A stretch of 64,000 nt of DNA from Pseudomonas khavaziana (GTDB lineage Bacteria > Pseudomonadota > Gammaproteobacteria > Pseudomonadales > Pseudomonadaceae). The stretch lies in the NCBI RefSeq assembly GCF_019145205.1, contig NZ_JAHSTT010000006.1:310001-374000 (forward strand). The letters are read 5' to 3'. Each line of letters starts with the position of its first letter. Position 1 is the first letter of the stretch. The translations under genes and the position numbers were made by a program. Positions 1 through 10,300 of the stretch are shown here, piece by piece. The notes beneath the pieces are model-generated. The model was not told the DNA's origin, did not search any database, and saw nothing but the letters and a program-made list of their open reading frames with translations.

Positions 1-3000
1 CGCTCAACGGCGTTTCATCCAGCGCGGGGCGTGAATGGGCAGCGGCGGCCAGCGGCGCGAGCAGGGCGCGGCGGTCGACCTTGCCGTTGCTGCTCAGGGG
101 CAGGCGATCGAGCACCAGGATCTGTTCCGGGCGCATATAGGCGGGCAGGCATTGCTCCAAATGCGAGACCAGCACCTCGGCGCAGGTGCTGGCAGTGACG
201 GCGGCGAGCAAGCGCTGGTCCGCGACCAACGCCACGGCCTGGTTCACGCAGGGGTGACCGGCCAGGGCCGCTTCGACTTCGCCCAGCTCGATGCGATGGC
301 CGCGCAGCTTCACCTGGGTGTCGGCGCGGCCGAGGAATTCCAGCAAGCCGTCGGCGCGGTAGCGGCCCAGGTCGCCGGTGCGGTACCAACCGCCGACGAA
401 GCGCTCGGCATTCAATTGCGGCGCATGGCGGTAGCCACGGGCGACGCCGGCGCCGCCGATCCACAACTCCCCCGTGACCCAGTCCGGGCAATCGCGGCCA
501 AGGGCGTCCACCACGCGGTAAGCCTGGTTCGCCAGGGGCACGCCATAGGGGATCGAGCGCCAGCCCGGCAGCGGTTGCCGTACCTCGAAATGGTTGGACC
601 AGATCGCTGCTTCGGTCGCGCCACCGAGGGCGATAAAGCGGCAGTCCGGGGCCTGTTGTCGCAGGCGTTGCGGCAGGTCGAGGCCAATCCAGTCGCCTGA
701 CAGCAGCGCCACCTTCAGTGCCAGGGGTTGCTGCTCCACCGCGTTGGCTTCGAGCAGCATGTCGAGCAACGCCGGCACGCTGTTCCACAGGCTTACGCCG
801 TGGTGTTGCAGGGCCTTGAGCCAGGCGCGGGCGTCGCGGCGCTGGTCTTCATCAATCAACACCAGGGCGCCGCCCACTGAGAGCAGGCCGAACAGGTCAT
901 ACACCGACAGGTCGAAGTCCAGCGCCGACAGCGCCAGGCCATGGTCCGAGGCGTCGATGCCGTAGACGCGGTTGATCTCGGCCACGGTGTTCATCGCGGC
1001 GCGATGGGTGATTTCCACGCCCTTGGGCTGGCCGGTGGAGCCTGAGGTGTAGATCACGTAGGCCAGTTGGTTAGCGCTCACGGGTAACGGCGCATGCAGC
1101 GGTTCGACGCTTTGCGCCTCGGACGGCTTGAGGTGCTTGACCCCGGGTAATTGCGGGTCGTGCTCGGCGAGGATCAGGCTGACGCCGGCCTGTTGCAGGA
1201 TGCGCTGGCAACGCTGTAGTGGTTGGTCCACACCCACTGGCAGGTAGGCCGCGCCCGCTGCCAGCACCCCCAGCACACTGGCGATCTGTTGTGGTCCCTT
1301 GGCCAGGGACACGGCCACCAGGTCCCCGGCTGTCACGCCCGCGTCCATCAAGCTGCGGGCGATGCGCAGTGCTCGTTCGGCCAGTTCGCCGTAGCTCAGG
1401 CGGCCATGCTCGCCCCACAACAATGCCGGGCGTTGCGGGGCTTGCTGCGCGTGTTCGAAGAAGCCCTGGTGTAAGGTCGGGTCGCCTGGTACGCCGGGGC
1501 CGGGGGCATTCAAGCGGGCGCGCAGCTGGGCCTGGGCCACCGGCAGCAGATCCGGCGGGGCGTTGTCCCAGGGCTGTTCGGCGAGCCAGTGGAGGCTGCC
1601 CAGGTAGGCGTCGAACATCGCTTCGACGAGGCCGTCGGGGAACAGGCCGACCACCCTGTCCCAGTTCAGGGCGATGCCGCCGTCGGCTTCCACCACCTGA
1701 TGGTCGAGCCACACTTGCGGGGTTTGGGTCAGGCCGAAGACCTGCCTGGCGAACGGGCCGTCCACCGGCGCGGCAGTGCCGTCCGGCACGCCCAGGGCGC
1801 TGGTGAATACCACCGGCATGCTCACCTGTTGTTCACCGCTGTCCCGCGCCAGTTGGCGCAACAGGCTGACCGAACCCATGCAGCGGTGCTCCAGGGCTTC
1901 GCCCAGATGCTGCTGGGTGCGCCGTGCACGGTCGAGCCAGCGTTCGCCCGCCACGGGCACATAACCGAGCAGGGTCAGGGAGGTGAAATCGCCCATGACC
2001 TGATCGATCTGCGGGTGCACCGGGCGGCGATCGAACAGCGTGAGGTTCAGGCTCAGGTCCGGGCGCGCACTCCAGCGGCCCAGGGTTTCGGCAAACGCAC
2101 AGAGCAGCACTGCCGAAGCGGTCAGGCCATGCTGTTGAGCCTTGGCCAGGATCGCTTGCCACGCCCCCGCCTGGACCTGCCCTTGCAGGCGTTCAAAGCG
2201 TGGTCGGCCCAGGCTGGCAGGATCGGCCGCCAGGGGCAGTTGCGGATGTGGCGGCAATTGGGGCAAACGTGCCTGCCAGAAACCTTGCGCGGCGAGCCGT
2301 TCGCCAGGTTCCACGCGGGTCTGCAGCTGATAGTCGCGAAACGACAACTCCAGCGGCGCCAGGGCCAGCGTCGGCTCGCGATACAGCGCGTCGAGTTCGG
2401 CATAGAAGCGCAGGATGCTCAGGGCGTCGAGGATCAGGTTGTCCAGGCTGATCGCCAGCCGCGTATGCCGGCCCTGGGTCACTGCCTGCACATCGAACAG
2501 CGGCCAGTGGGCAGGATCGAACACGCGATGGGCACAGTGTTCGCGCAGGTCCTCGATGCAGGCGTAGCCTTGGCCGATCACGAAGGTGGGCACCTGGGGC
2601 AGGATGCGCGCCTGGCCCGCTTGATCGAACACCGCGCGCAGCATTTCGTGGCGTTCGATCAGGCGCCCGAGTGCGTGTTGCAGGCGTGGCAGGTCGAGGT
2701 CCTCGACGTCGTATTCGCGGTAGAAGTGGCAACTCACACCGCCGAGCACCAGGCTTGGGTCGCGGCCCAGCCAGTAGGCCTGCTGCACCTCGGTAATGGG
2801 GAAGGGCGCATGGCGCTGGGCGAGGTCCGGCACCAGGGTGCGTGGTGGCTCGATATGGGCCTGTTGATGCAGGCCTTCGCAAAACTGCGCCAGCACCGGC
2901 TGGGCAAACACCCGGGCGATGCGTGCGCCGCCCAGGCCTTGCTCGGCCAGCAGGCGCACCAGGCGCGTGGCGCTCAGGGAGTCGCCACCCAAGGCGAAGA

Positions 3001-6000
3001 AGCTGTGCTCACGACAAACTTCACCACAGCCGAGCAACTGTTGCCAGGCGTGGGCGACCTGTTGCTCGATGGGGCCGCAGGGCGGTGACAGCTGGCCCGG
3101 GGCGGCGCCGCTGTGTTCCGCCAGCCAGCCGTTGAGGACCTTGCGATCCACCTTGCCATTGGTCGTCAGGGGCCATTGCGCGCAGCCCAGGATCAGGCTG
3201 GGAAGCATATAGGCCGGCAGATGCTCGGCCAGGCTCGGGAATACCAGTTTGGCAGGTTGCGCTGGGCCATTCGCCAGGCGCACCACCGCCGCCAGGTGCT
3301 GGCCGTAGAGCAGCGCCACTGCCTGCTCGACGCCGGGGCAGGCCAGCAGCGCGTGTTCCACTTCACCGGCTTCGATACGGTAGCCGTGCAGCTTGAGTTG
3401 GAAGTCGGTCCGCCCAAGGAACTCCACCGTGCCGTCGGGGTGGTAGCGCGCACTGTCGCCGGTGCGGTACCAGCGCAGGCCCTGGTAGTGCACAAAGCGT
3501 TCGGCACTGCGCAGCGCATCGCCCCGGTAGCCCTCGGCCACCCCGGCACCGCCGATCCACAGTTCACCGGCCACCCAATCCGGGCAGTCGTGGCCGTGCG
3601 GGTCGACGATGCGCAGGCTGACGTTATCCAGTGGCTTGCCGTAAGGCAGACAATGCCAGTGCAGCGCCTGGCCGGGCACGACTTCGAACAGCGTTGAGTG
3701 AATCGCCGCTTCCGTTGCACCGCCCAGGGCCATGAAGCGGCAACCGGGGGCTTGGGCCCACAGGCGCGGCGCCAGCTGCGGCGCGACCTTGTCTCCGCCG
3801 AGCAAGACGGCGCGCAAGGGCAGCGGCGCGTCGGCGCAGCCGAGCAGCATGTCGAGCAGCGCCGGCACGCAATTGAGCACGCTGGCGCGGTGCTGCACCG
3901 CCAGTTCGCGCCAGCGTGGCGCGTCGCGCTGGGCGTCGGGCTCGATCAGGATCACCGCCGCACCGCAGGCCAGCGGGGCAAACAGGTCGAACACCGACAG
4001 GTCGAATTCCAGCGCCGAGAGTGCCAGGAACCGATCATCGCGGTTGAGCTGCAAGCGTCGTTGCAGGTCCTCCAGGGTGTTGGCGGCGGCCAGGTGACTG
4101 ATTTCCACGCCCTTGGGCTCACCGGTGGAGCCGGAGGTGTAAAGGATGTAGGCCAGGTCGCTGATTGCACCGGGGCGGGGCGCTTGCAAAGGGCTAGCAG
4201 CGTCCGGCAACTGGGTAAGCAGCAAGCGCGCACCGGCGCCCTCGCAGATTTTGCGGCAACGTGCGGCAGGCTGGTCGACGCCGATGGGCAGGTAGATGGC
4301 GCTGCACCCCAGGATGCCCAGCACCGCGATCACCTGCCCGGGGCCTTTGGGCAGTTGCAGGGCCACCACGTCACCGCGCTTCACGCCTTGGCCTTCGAGA
4401 TAGGCCGCGACGCCCAAGGCTCGCTCGGCCAACTCGCCATAGGTGATGGTCTGATTGCCGTACAGCAATGCCGGCAGGGTCGGGGCCAATTGCGCTTGGG
4501 TGAAGAAACCTTCGTGCAGGCGCTCGACCGGCAGCGCGGCGGGCTGGCCCTGGGCGGCGCTGCGTACATCAAGCTGACTGGCGGGAATCAGCGCCGGTAC
4601 CGGCTGATCCCAGGCCGCGGCGTCATGGCACAGGCGCTGCAACAGGCCGGTGTAGGCGTTGAACAGCCCGTCCAGTACACCCTCGGCAAACAGCCCTTCA
4701 CGGGCATCGAGGTTGATCAGGATGCCGCCGTCCAGCTCGGTGACCTGGGCGTCCAGCCATACCTGCGGGCCCTGGGAAATGATCCACGCCGGCTGGCCGA
4801 AACTCTCCTGCACACCCTCGGCGAACAACTCCCCCAGGCCCAGGGCGCTGGTGTACACCACCGGCGCCAGTACTTGCTCACCACGATGGCGCGACAGTTC
4901 GCGCAACACCTCGAGCCCGGAGAACGCGCTGTGGGCCGCGTCACCATGGAAGCGTCGTTGCAACGCTGTGGCACGGGTGGCAAAGGTGCCGGCCACTCGG
5001 CCATCCCAGGCCAGCAGGATTGAAGAGGTGAAGTCACCCACCAGGCGTTCGACATCGGCATGTAACGGCATGCGGTTGAACAACGGCAGGTTGAGCAGCA
5101 GTTCGGGCGCCTCGCACCAGCCGCCCAAGGCCTCGCAAAACACCGCCGCCAGGGCCATGGCCGGGGTGAGGGCGTGCTCGCGGGCATGGCGTTCAAACGC
5201 CTGGCGCTGGGACGGCGATAACCAGTGGTGACGGCGGCGCACCTGGCCTTCATCGCCCTGGGGCTTGATCGGCAGGCGTGGGGCACCCGGCAATGTGTCC
5301 AGGCGCTGCAACCAGTAATCGCGAGCTTGGCGGTGGCGCTCACGGTGCTCAGGACTGGCCTGCTCCTCGCGCAGGTCGGCCAGGTAGCGGGGGAAGCTGT
5401 AGTCCAGCGCGGGCAGGGGCTGTTGGCGGTACAACTGCACCAGATCACCGAGCAGGGTGCGCAGGCTCAGAGCGTCGGCGGCGAGCATGTCGAGGTTCAG
5501 GTGCAGGCGTGTGCCCTGGGGCAACAGCGATAGCTGGATGTCCAGCACCTGGCCGTGTTCCACCGCCAACTGGCGATGGGACAATTCGGCGCGCAAGGCC
5601 TCCAGTTGCTGTTGCAGCTGTTCGGCATCGGCCTGGCGCAGGTCATGCACCTTCAGCCCCGGCCATGGGCTGTGGGGCAGGATCTGTTGGCGGCCATCGT
5701 CGAGGAACTGCGCCCGCAACATCGGATGGCGGGCCAGCAAGGCCTGCACCGCGGCTTCCAGGCGGCTTGGGTCAACGTTGTGACCGTCGAATTCGTTATA
5801 GAAGTGCGCGGCCACACCGCCCAGCGCTTGGCCAGGGGCGCGGCCGATCCAGTAGGCGTGTTGCATGGGCGCCAGTTCGAAGGGCAGGCCGTCGTCCGCA
5901 CTGTGATTGGCGGGGGCCGGAGCGACGGGGGCGGTATCAAGCAGCGTCAGCCACGTGCACAGGCGTGGGTCGGCTACCAGCTCGGCGAAACGCGCGGCCA

Positions 6001-6163
6001 GGCCCTGGCGCCGCCATTGGCCGGCGAGACGGATCAGGGTGACTGAATCCAGCCCCCATTCAATCAGGTTGGCCTCCAGGGGAATCTGTTCGGCGGGCTG
6101 GCCCAGGGCTTCGGACAGGGTACGGCGCAGCAGGGTTGCGGTTGAGGTGCTGGGAGTGGCCAT
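1..6163 (-). CDS. Non-ribosomal peptide synthetase, partial: carrier-Cy-A-PCP-Cy-A, thiazoline siderophore type
   Basis: This synthetase assembles heterocyclised residues on carrier domains and resembles yersiniabactin HMWP2 and pyochelin PchE. It starts at the ATG at 6163 and is open for about 2054 codons to the window edge, with its C-terminus outside. Visible order: N-terminal carrier (WGLDSVTL, about residue 40), a first heterocyclisation domain (about 95-510) with a DxxxxDxxS motif (DMLAADALS), an adenylation domain (about 545-1005; YTSGSTGEPKG, YRTGD, NGKVDRK), a PCP (LGGDSLSAT, about 1055), a second Cy domain (about 1110-1510; DNLILDALS) and a second A domain (about 1560-2045; YTSGSTGQPKG). 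Neither A domain has an embedded methyltransferase or epimerase. The carrier at the very N-terminus suggests loading of an aryl starter such as salicylate, but no salicylate gene is in view. Likely Fur-repressed and activator-controlled from 6164-6462. Confidence 0.93.
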   Translation of the reverse strand, partial: MATPSTSTATLLRRTLSEALGQPAEQIPLEANLIEWGLDSVTLIRLAGQWRRQGLAARFAELVADPRLCTWLTLLDTAPVAPAPANHSADDGLPFELAPMQHAYWIGRAPGQALGGVAAHFYNEFDGHNVDPSRLEAAVQALLARHPMLRAQFLDDGRQQILPHSPWPGLKVHDLRQADAEQLQQQLEALRAELSHRQLAVEHGQVLDIQLSLLPQGTRLHLNLDMLAADALSLRTLLGDLVQLYRQQPLPALDYSFPRYLADLREEQASPEHRERHRQARDYWLQRLDTLPGAPRLPIKPQGDEGQVRRRHHWLSPSQRQAFERHAREHALTPAMALAAVFCEALGGWCEAPELLLNLPLFNRMPLHADVERLVGDFTSSILLAWDGRVAGTFATRATALQRRFHGDAAHSAFSGLEVLRELSRHRGEQVLAPVVYTSALGLGELFAEGVQESFGQPAWIISQGPQVWLDAQVTELDGGILINLDAREGLFAEGVLDGLFNAYTGLLQRLCHDAAAWDQPVPALIPASQLDVRSAAQGQPAALPVERLHEGFFTQAQLAPTLPALLYGNQTITYGELAERALGVAAYLEGQGVKRGDVVALQLPKGPGQVIAVLGILGCSAIYLPIGVDQPAARCRKICEGAGARLLLTQLPDAASPLQAPRPGAISDLAYILYTSGSTGEPKGVEISHLAAANTLEDLQRRLQLNRDDRFLALSALEFDLSVFDLFAPLACGAAVILIEPDAQRDAPRWRELAVQHRASVLNCVPALLDMLLGCADAPLPLRAVLLGGDKVAPQLAPRLWAQAPGCRFMALGGATEAAIHSTLFEVVPGQALHWHCLPYGKPLDNVSLRIVDPHGHDCPDWVAGELWIGGAGVAEGYRGDALRSAERFVHYQGLRWYRTGDSARYHPDGTVEFLGRTDFQLKLHGYRIEAGEVEHALLACPGVEQAVALLYGQHLAAVVRLANGPAQPAKLVFPSLAEHLPAYMLPSLILGCAQWPLTTNGKVDRKVLNGWLAEHSGAAPGQLSPPCGPIEQQVAHAWQQLLGCGEVCREHSFFALGGDSLSATRLVRLLAEQGLGGARIARVFAQPVLAQFCEGLHQQAHIEPPRTLVPDLAQRHAPFPITEVQQAYWLGRDPSLVLGGVSCHFYREYDVEDLDLPRLQHALGRLIERHEMLRAVFDQAGQARILPQVPTFVIGQGYACIEDLREHCAHRVFDPAHWPLFDVQAVTQGRHTRLAISLDNLILDALSILRFYAELDALYREPTLALAPLELSFRDYQLQTRVEPGERLAAQGFWQARLPQLPPHPQLPLAADPASLGRPRFERLQGQVQAGAWQAILAKAQQHGLTASAVLLCAFAETLGRWSARPDLSLNLTLFDRRPVHPQIDQVMGDFTSLTLLGYVPVAGERWLDRARRTQQHLGEALEHRCMGSVSLLRQLARDSGEQQVSMPVVFTSALGVPDGTAAPVDGPFARQVFGLTQTPQVWLDHQVVEADGGIALNWDRVVGLFPDGLVEAMFDAYLGSLHWLAEQPWDNAPPDLLPVAQAQLRARLNAPGPGVPGDPTLHQGFFEHAQQAPQRPALLWGEHGRLSYGELAERALRIARSLMDAGVTAGDLVAVSLAKGPQQIASVLGVLAAGAAYLPVGVDQPLQRCQRILQQAGVSLILAEHDPQLPGVKHLKPSEAQSVEPLHAPLPVSANQLAYVIYTSGSTGQPKGVEITHRAAMNTVAEINRVYGIDASDHGLALSALDFDLSVYDLFGLLSVGGALVLIDEDQRRDARAWLKALQHHGVSLWNSVPALLDMLLEANAVEQQPLALKVALLSGDWIGLDLPQRLRQQAPDCRFIALGGATEAAIWSNHFEVRQPLPGWRSIPYGVPLANQAYRVVDALGRDCPDWVTGELWIGGAGVARGYRHAPQLNAERFVGGWYRTGDLGRYRADGLLEFLGRADTQVKLRGHRIELGEVEAALAGHPCVNQAVALVADQRLLAAVTASTCAEVLVSHLEQCLPAYMRPEQILVLDRLPLSSNGKVDRRALLAPLAAAAHSRPALDETPLS

Positions 6164-6240
6164 GGCTCAACGTCTTCTCATTGCTAGGGCCCGGACCGGG
6201 GTTGGCCCAGGCGCTGGGGGCAGGTCATTGTGTGGAAGCA

Positions 6241-6262
6241 GATGCTAGTCATTCTCATTGTG
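6241..6262 (-). promoter_or_regulatory. Fur-box-like site upstream of the NRPS
   Basis: Read on the minus strand this contains AATGAGAATGACTAGCAT, which resembles the Fur consensus GATAATGATAATCATTATC. It lies about 80 bp upstream of the NRPS start and between it and the divergent ABC/TonB operon. The match is imperfect; the siderophore context raises its credibility. Confidence 0.5.
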
Positions 6263-6291
6263 GCGACTACCCGGATCGAATCGTTTTTGCC

Positions 6292-6366
6292 CCGTATCCG
6301 TTTGCCCGATGCGGACCAGGCTGCGGCGGTGGTGGCAGATAACGCCGGTCACTGAGCGGGATACGG
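6292..6366. promoter_or_regulatory. Inverted CCGTATCC pair, candidate AraC/PchR-type activator sites
   Basis: CCGTATCC occurs at 6292-6299 on the plus strand and, inverted, at 6359-6366, between the divergent NRPS and ABC operons. The same octamer is at 15494-15501, just upstream of the AraC-type regulator gene. The placement suggests binding sites for that regulator. This rests only on shared words. Confidence 0.35.
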
Positions 6367-6462
6367 TTGGAAAATGACTTGAATCGGGTAGAACCGCGTT
6401 GTCGGCCTTGACTACCGTCGCTCGCCGCCCTTTTGCAGGGCTCGTCCTTGATGGAGTTGTGG

Positions 6463-7347
6463 ATGTCAGTCGATTCAGGTTTACAGGTGCGCGGCTTGTG
6501 CAAGCGCTACAACAACGGTGTCGAGGCGCTGCGCGGTGTGGACCTGAGCGTAGGGCCGGGCATGTATGGCTTGCTTGGCCCCAATGGTGCAGGCAAGAGC
6601 AGCCTGATGCGCACCCTGGCGACCTTGCAGCAACCGGACGCCGGCAGCATTCACCTGGACGGCGTGGATGTGTTGGCCGATGCCGGGCATTTGCGCCGTC
6701 GCCTGGGTTACCTGCCACAGCAACTGGGGGCGTACCCTGGGGTGAGTGCGCGGGATCTGCTCGATCGGTTTGCCTGGCTCAAGGGGCGTACCGACACCCG
6801 CCAGCGCCGTGAAGAAGTGGAGGGCCTGCTGGCCAAGGTCAACCTGCAAGACGCCGCGCACCGGGCACTCGCCACGTATTCGGGGGGTATGTTGCGCCGC
6901 TTCGGCATCGCCATGGCCCTGATCGGCTCACCGCGTTTGCTGATTGTCGATGAGCCCACCGCGGGCCTTGACCCGGCCGAGCGCAACCGCTTTCACCGGG
7001 TGCTGGCGGATGTGGCGGCCGAGTCCATCGTGTTGCTGTCGACCCATATCGTCGAAGACGTCGAGAACCTGTGCAGCCGCCTGGCGGTCCTGGCCGGTGG
7101 GCGGATTATTGTCGAAGGCCGCCCGGCGGATTTGCTCGGCGCTGAGCAGGGTCGCTTGTGGGAGGCCTCATTCAACCGTGGTGAACCGCTGCCCGCCGCC
7201 TTGCACGTAGCCGCCAGCCCCGCCGGTAGCCGCGTGATCGTGTACGGCGAACGCCCGGCCGACCCGCGCTTCACCCCTCACGCGCCGCGCCTGGAAGATA
7301 TCTATTACCTGGCGCTGGCCCAGGCCGGTGAGGCGCTCCAGGCATGA
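6463..7347 (+). CDS. ABC transporter ATP-binding protein
   Basis: A 294-residue cytoplasmic ATPase that would power the adjacent permease. Walker A is GPNGAGKSS (about 39-47), the signature is YSGGMLRR, Walker B is LLIVDEPTAGLD, and the switch His lies in LLSTHIVED. This is the layout of ABC-2/drug-export type ATPases. The ATG at 6463 is chosen because GGAG sits 6 nt upstream; upstream in-frame TTG and ATG codons are less likely. The stop overlaps the next gene (ATGA), so the two are translationally coupled. Its position opposite the siderophore NRPS suggests a role in metallophore export or handling, which is inference. Confidence 0.9.
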   Translation: MSVDSGLQVRGLCKRYNNGVEALRGVDLSVGPGMYGLLGPNGAGKSSLMRTLATLQQPDAGSIHLDGVDVLADAGHLRRRLGYLPQQLGAYPGVSARDLLDRFAWLKGRTDTRQRREEVEGLLAKVNLQDAAHRALATYSGGMLRRFGIAMALIGSPRLLIVDEPTAGLDPAERNRFHRVLADVAAESIVLLSTHIVEDVENLCSRLAVLAGGRIIVEGRPADLLGAEQGRLWEASFNRGEPLPAALHVAASPAGSRVIVYGERPADPRFTPHAPRLEDIYYLALAQAGEALQA

Positions 7348-10300
7348 ATACCTTTGCTCTGTTGATGCGCGAGGCCTGGGTGGAAGTCCGCGCCGGGCTG
7401 CGCAGCGGTATTCCGTTACTGGTGTTCCTGGGCCTGACCGGCTATTTGCTGATGTCCCTGGCCAATGCCGACTACGTGCAGAAAATGGGTGCCAGCGACA
7501 TTGCGCGCAACGCGCCGAGCCTGATCTACCTGATGTCCTGCGGGTGCATGTTCTTTCTGTTTTTCGCCTGGGCCTGGGTGTTCGCGCAACCGGCCTTGCG
7601 CGACCGCAAGGCGCAGTTGGAAGAGGTGTTGCTGGCTTTACCGCTGTCGCTGCCCGCGCTGCTGTGGGGACGTTTTATCGGCGCGGCGCTGGTGGGCGGC
7701 TTGCTCGCCAGTTCGCTGATCGTCGGCTTCCTGGCCAGCCCGGTGCTGGGCTGGCTCGGCTGGGTGCCGGCCGCCAGTATCGGTGCGCCGATGTGGTCGG
7801 CCCTGGGGTTTGCCTGGGTCGCCTTACTGTTGCCGGTCAGCACCGGCATCGGTGCGTTGTATTACCTGCTGGCGCTGCGCAGCCGTGGCCTGGCGGCGCC
7901 GTTCGGGTTGGCGACGGTGTTGATGCTGTTGTGGATGTTTGCCGTGGTGGTGCTCAAGGGCGGGCATATCAACCCGCTGCTGGCCGCCAGCCTGGACCCG
8001 TCATTGTTCACCTTTGCCCAGGCCCAGGTGGAGACTTGGAGCGCCGCGCAAAAGTCCCAATCGCTGCTGGCCCTGACCCCGGGTTTCTGGCTTAACCGTG
8101 TGTTGTGGTGCGCAGTGCCGCTGCTGTTGCTGGCCGTCGTATTGGCCCGTACCACGCGCCAGGGCTTGATGGGCAGGCGTAGCGGCGCCGTGTTGGCCGA
8201 GCCGCCGATGTTGCTGGCGAGCGGCGTGACCTTGCCTGGCCCCCTGGTGGGCAGCCAGTGGCCGCGAGCCCTGTGGTGCGAGGCGCGTTGGCAGGTACGC
8301 CAGCTGTTTGCCCGGCGCATCTGGTGGGTGGCCCTCGGATTACTGTTGGTGATGGGCGTGCTCAGTGGCTTTGTCCACGGGGTGTGGCATGCCCGTGGGC
8401 CGATGGTGCCTCGAGCGGATCTGACCCTGCCGTTGCTGTCGAGCGCGTTGTTCCTGGTGATCGCCTTTATCGTCGCGGCCCTGGTCGGGCTGGTGTGCCG
8501 GCGTGATGACGTCGAAGGCTTTGGCGCCATGTTGCAGGCGACCCCGGCCCCGGCGTGGCTGCGCCTGTTGGGGCGGGTGGCTTGTGTGTTGATGGCGACA
8601 CTGGCCCTGGCGTTGGTGCCGGGCCTGGCCAGCTTGCTGATTAGTGCTATTGCCGCGCCCGACAGCCTGGCGCCGGGTTTTGTGCTGGTCTATCAGGCAC
8701 TGGTATTCGCGCCGCCGCTGGTGGAGCTGGCGATGCTCACGGTGCTGGTGCATGCGCTGGTTCGCCGCTCCGGGCTGGCTTACGCCACTTCGATGCTGCT
8801 GACGTTTTTCCTGGTGCTCAACCATGAGTTGGGGCTGGTGAGTTACCCGCCCTATGCCATGGCGATCCCTGCGCATGTGGGGGTGTCGTTGCTGACAGGC
8901 TGGGCGCCGTGGCTGGGGTTTCTGGCCACCTTGGCCAGCTGGAAACTCGCCGGTTGCCTGGTGTTGCTTGCGGTGGCGGCACTGGTTTTGCCCCGTGGGC
9001 CGGAGCGTCGTCGGTTGGGCGATGTGCGCCGCGGTTTGCTCGGCTTGCCCGGTGCGTTGCTGGCCTTGGGCATCGTCGGCTTGCTCGGCAGCGGCGTGCT
9101 GTTGCAGCGGCATTTGGTGGAGCAGGGCGATTACCAGTCCGTCGCCGAGCAACGTGCCGAACGTGCTGACTGGGAACAGCGCTGGCTGCCCGGGGCGAGC
9201 GCCTGGCAGGTGGCCGGTGGGCAGTTGCAGGTGCAGGTTGATTCGGCGGCGCGGCAGGTCTTGGGCCAGTGGACGTTGGATGGAGTAGTCGCTGCCCACC
9301 TGGACGCTGAGTTACCGCCGGGCCTGCAGATGACGGCGGTCAGCGTGATGGGGCGACCGGTCGCGTTTGAACAAGCCACCGCGCATCTGCGTGTGCCTTT
9401 GCAGGATTGCGCGGCGAGTGTTTGCCAGGTGGTGTTGAACTGGACGCTGAGTGCTGACGGCTGGCCTGCCGAAGGCGAAGCGTTCTGGCTTGGGCCCCAG
9501 GGTGTGTGGCTGGAAGCGCGCCGCGTGGTGCCGCGCCTGGGGCTGGACAGCGAGCGACTGTTGCGTGCGCCGGCCCAGCGCAGCGAAGCCGGCTTGCCAG
9601 TCGCGGTGCCCCGGTTGCCAAGGGGGGCTGAGGTGGCGGTGGATGCGGTCGCACCGGCCGGACACTGGCAATGGCAGCTTGAGGTCGATGGCCAGGCCTT
9701 GATCGGCAGCAGCCTGGGCTCACTGGACTTCGCCTACACCACGCCGCTTCGCAAGGATGGCAGCCGTGAGCACACAGCCCATGAAGTGCAGGAAGACCTG
9801 GACCTGATGAGCGCCTGTGTGGCGCGACGCCTGGGCAGCCGGCCCAACGTCGAACACCTGAGCCAGTGGCCGGCCGGCATGGGTGCCAGCCGCTTGAGCC
9901 ACGGCCATCTGCTGCTCAGCCAGTCGCCCAATTGGGACGTCGCGCCAGCAGGCGTCGGGCGCTGGACACGCCGCGCCCATATTGCCGAACTGCTCGCCCG
10001 CCGCATGTTGACCGACGCCAGCGACCTGCGCCAGGCCCCCGGTTACCTGTGGCTGAGCCAGGGTGTGGCGGGGGCGCTGGGCCTGCTGTGTGTGGAGGAT
10101 GCCGATGGCGCTGACGCCCGGGCCACGCTGGTCAAGCTGATGGCCGACGACCTGACCCGCGCCCTGGGCAATGACGGTGAACCCGTCGGCACCCTGGCCG
10201 ATGCCCGCGAACAAGGCTGGGCCGCCAGCTATGCCACGCTGGTCAGCCTCGACTGGGTCGCCGCGCATACCCCCACACAACTCACGGCGATGACCGCCGA

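Noticed and set aside
1589..3088. 499-codon plus-strand reading frame over the NRPS region, and a similar one at 3698-5023
   Set aside because: Translations are low-complexity Q/H/R-rich and lack domains, while the opposite strand encodes clear Cy, A and PCP motifs in one continuous frame. These are antisense shadows of GC-rich coding DNA.
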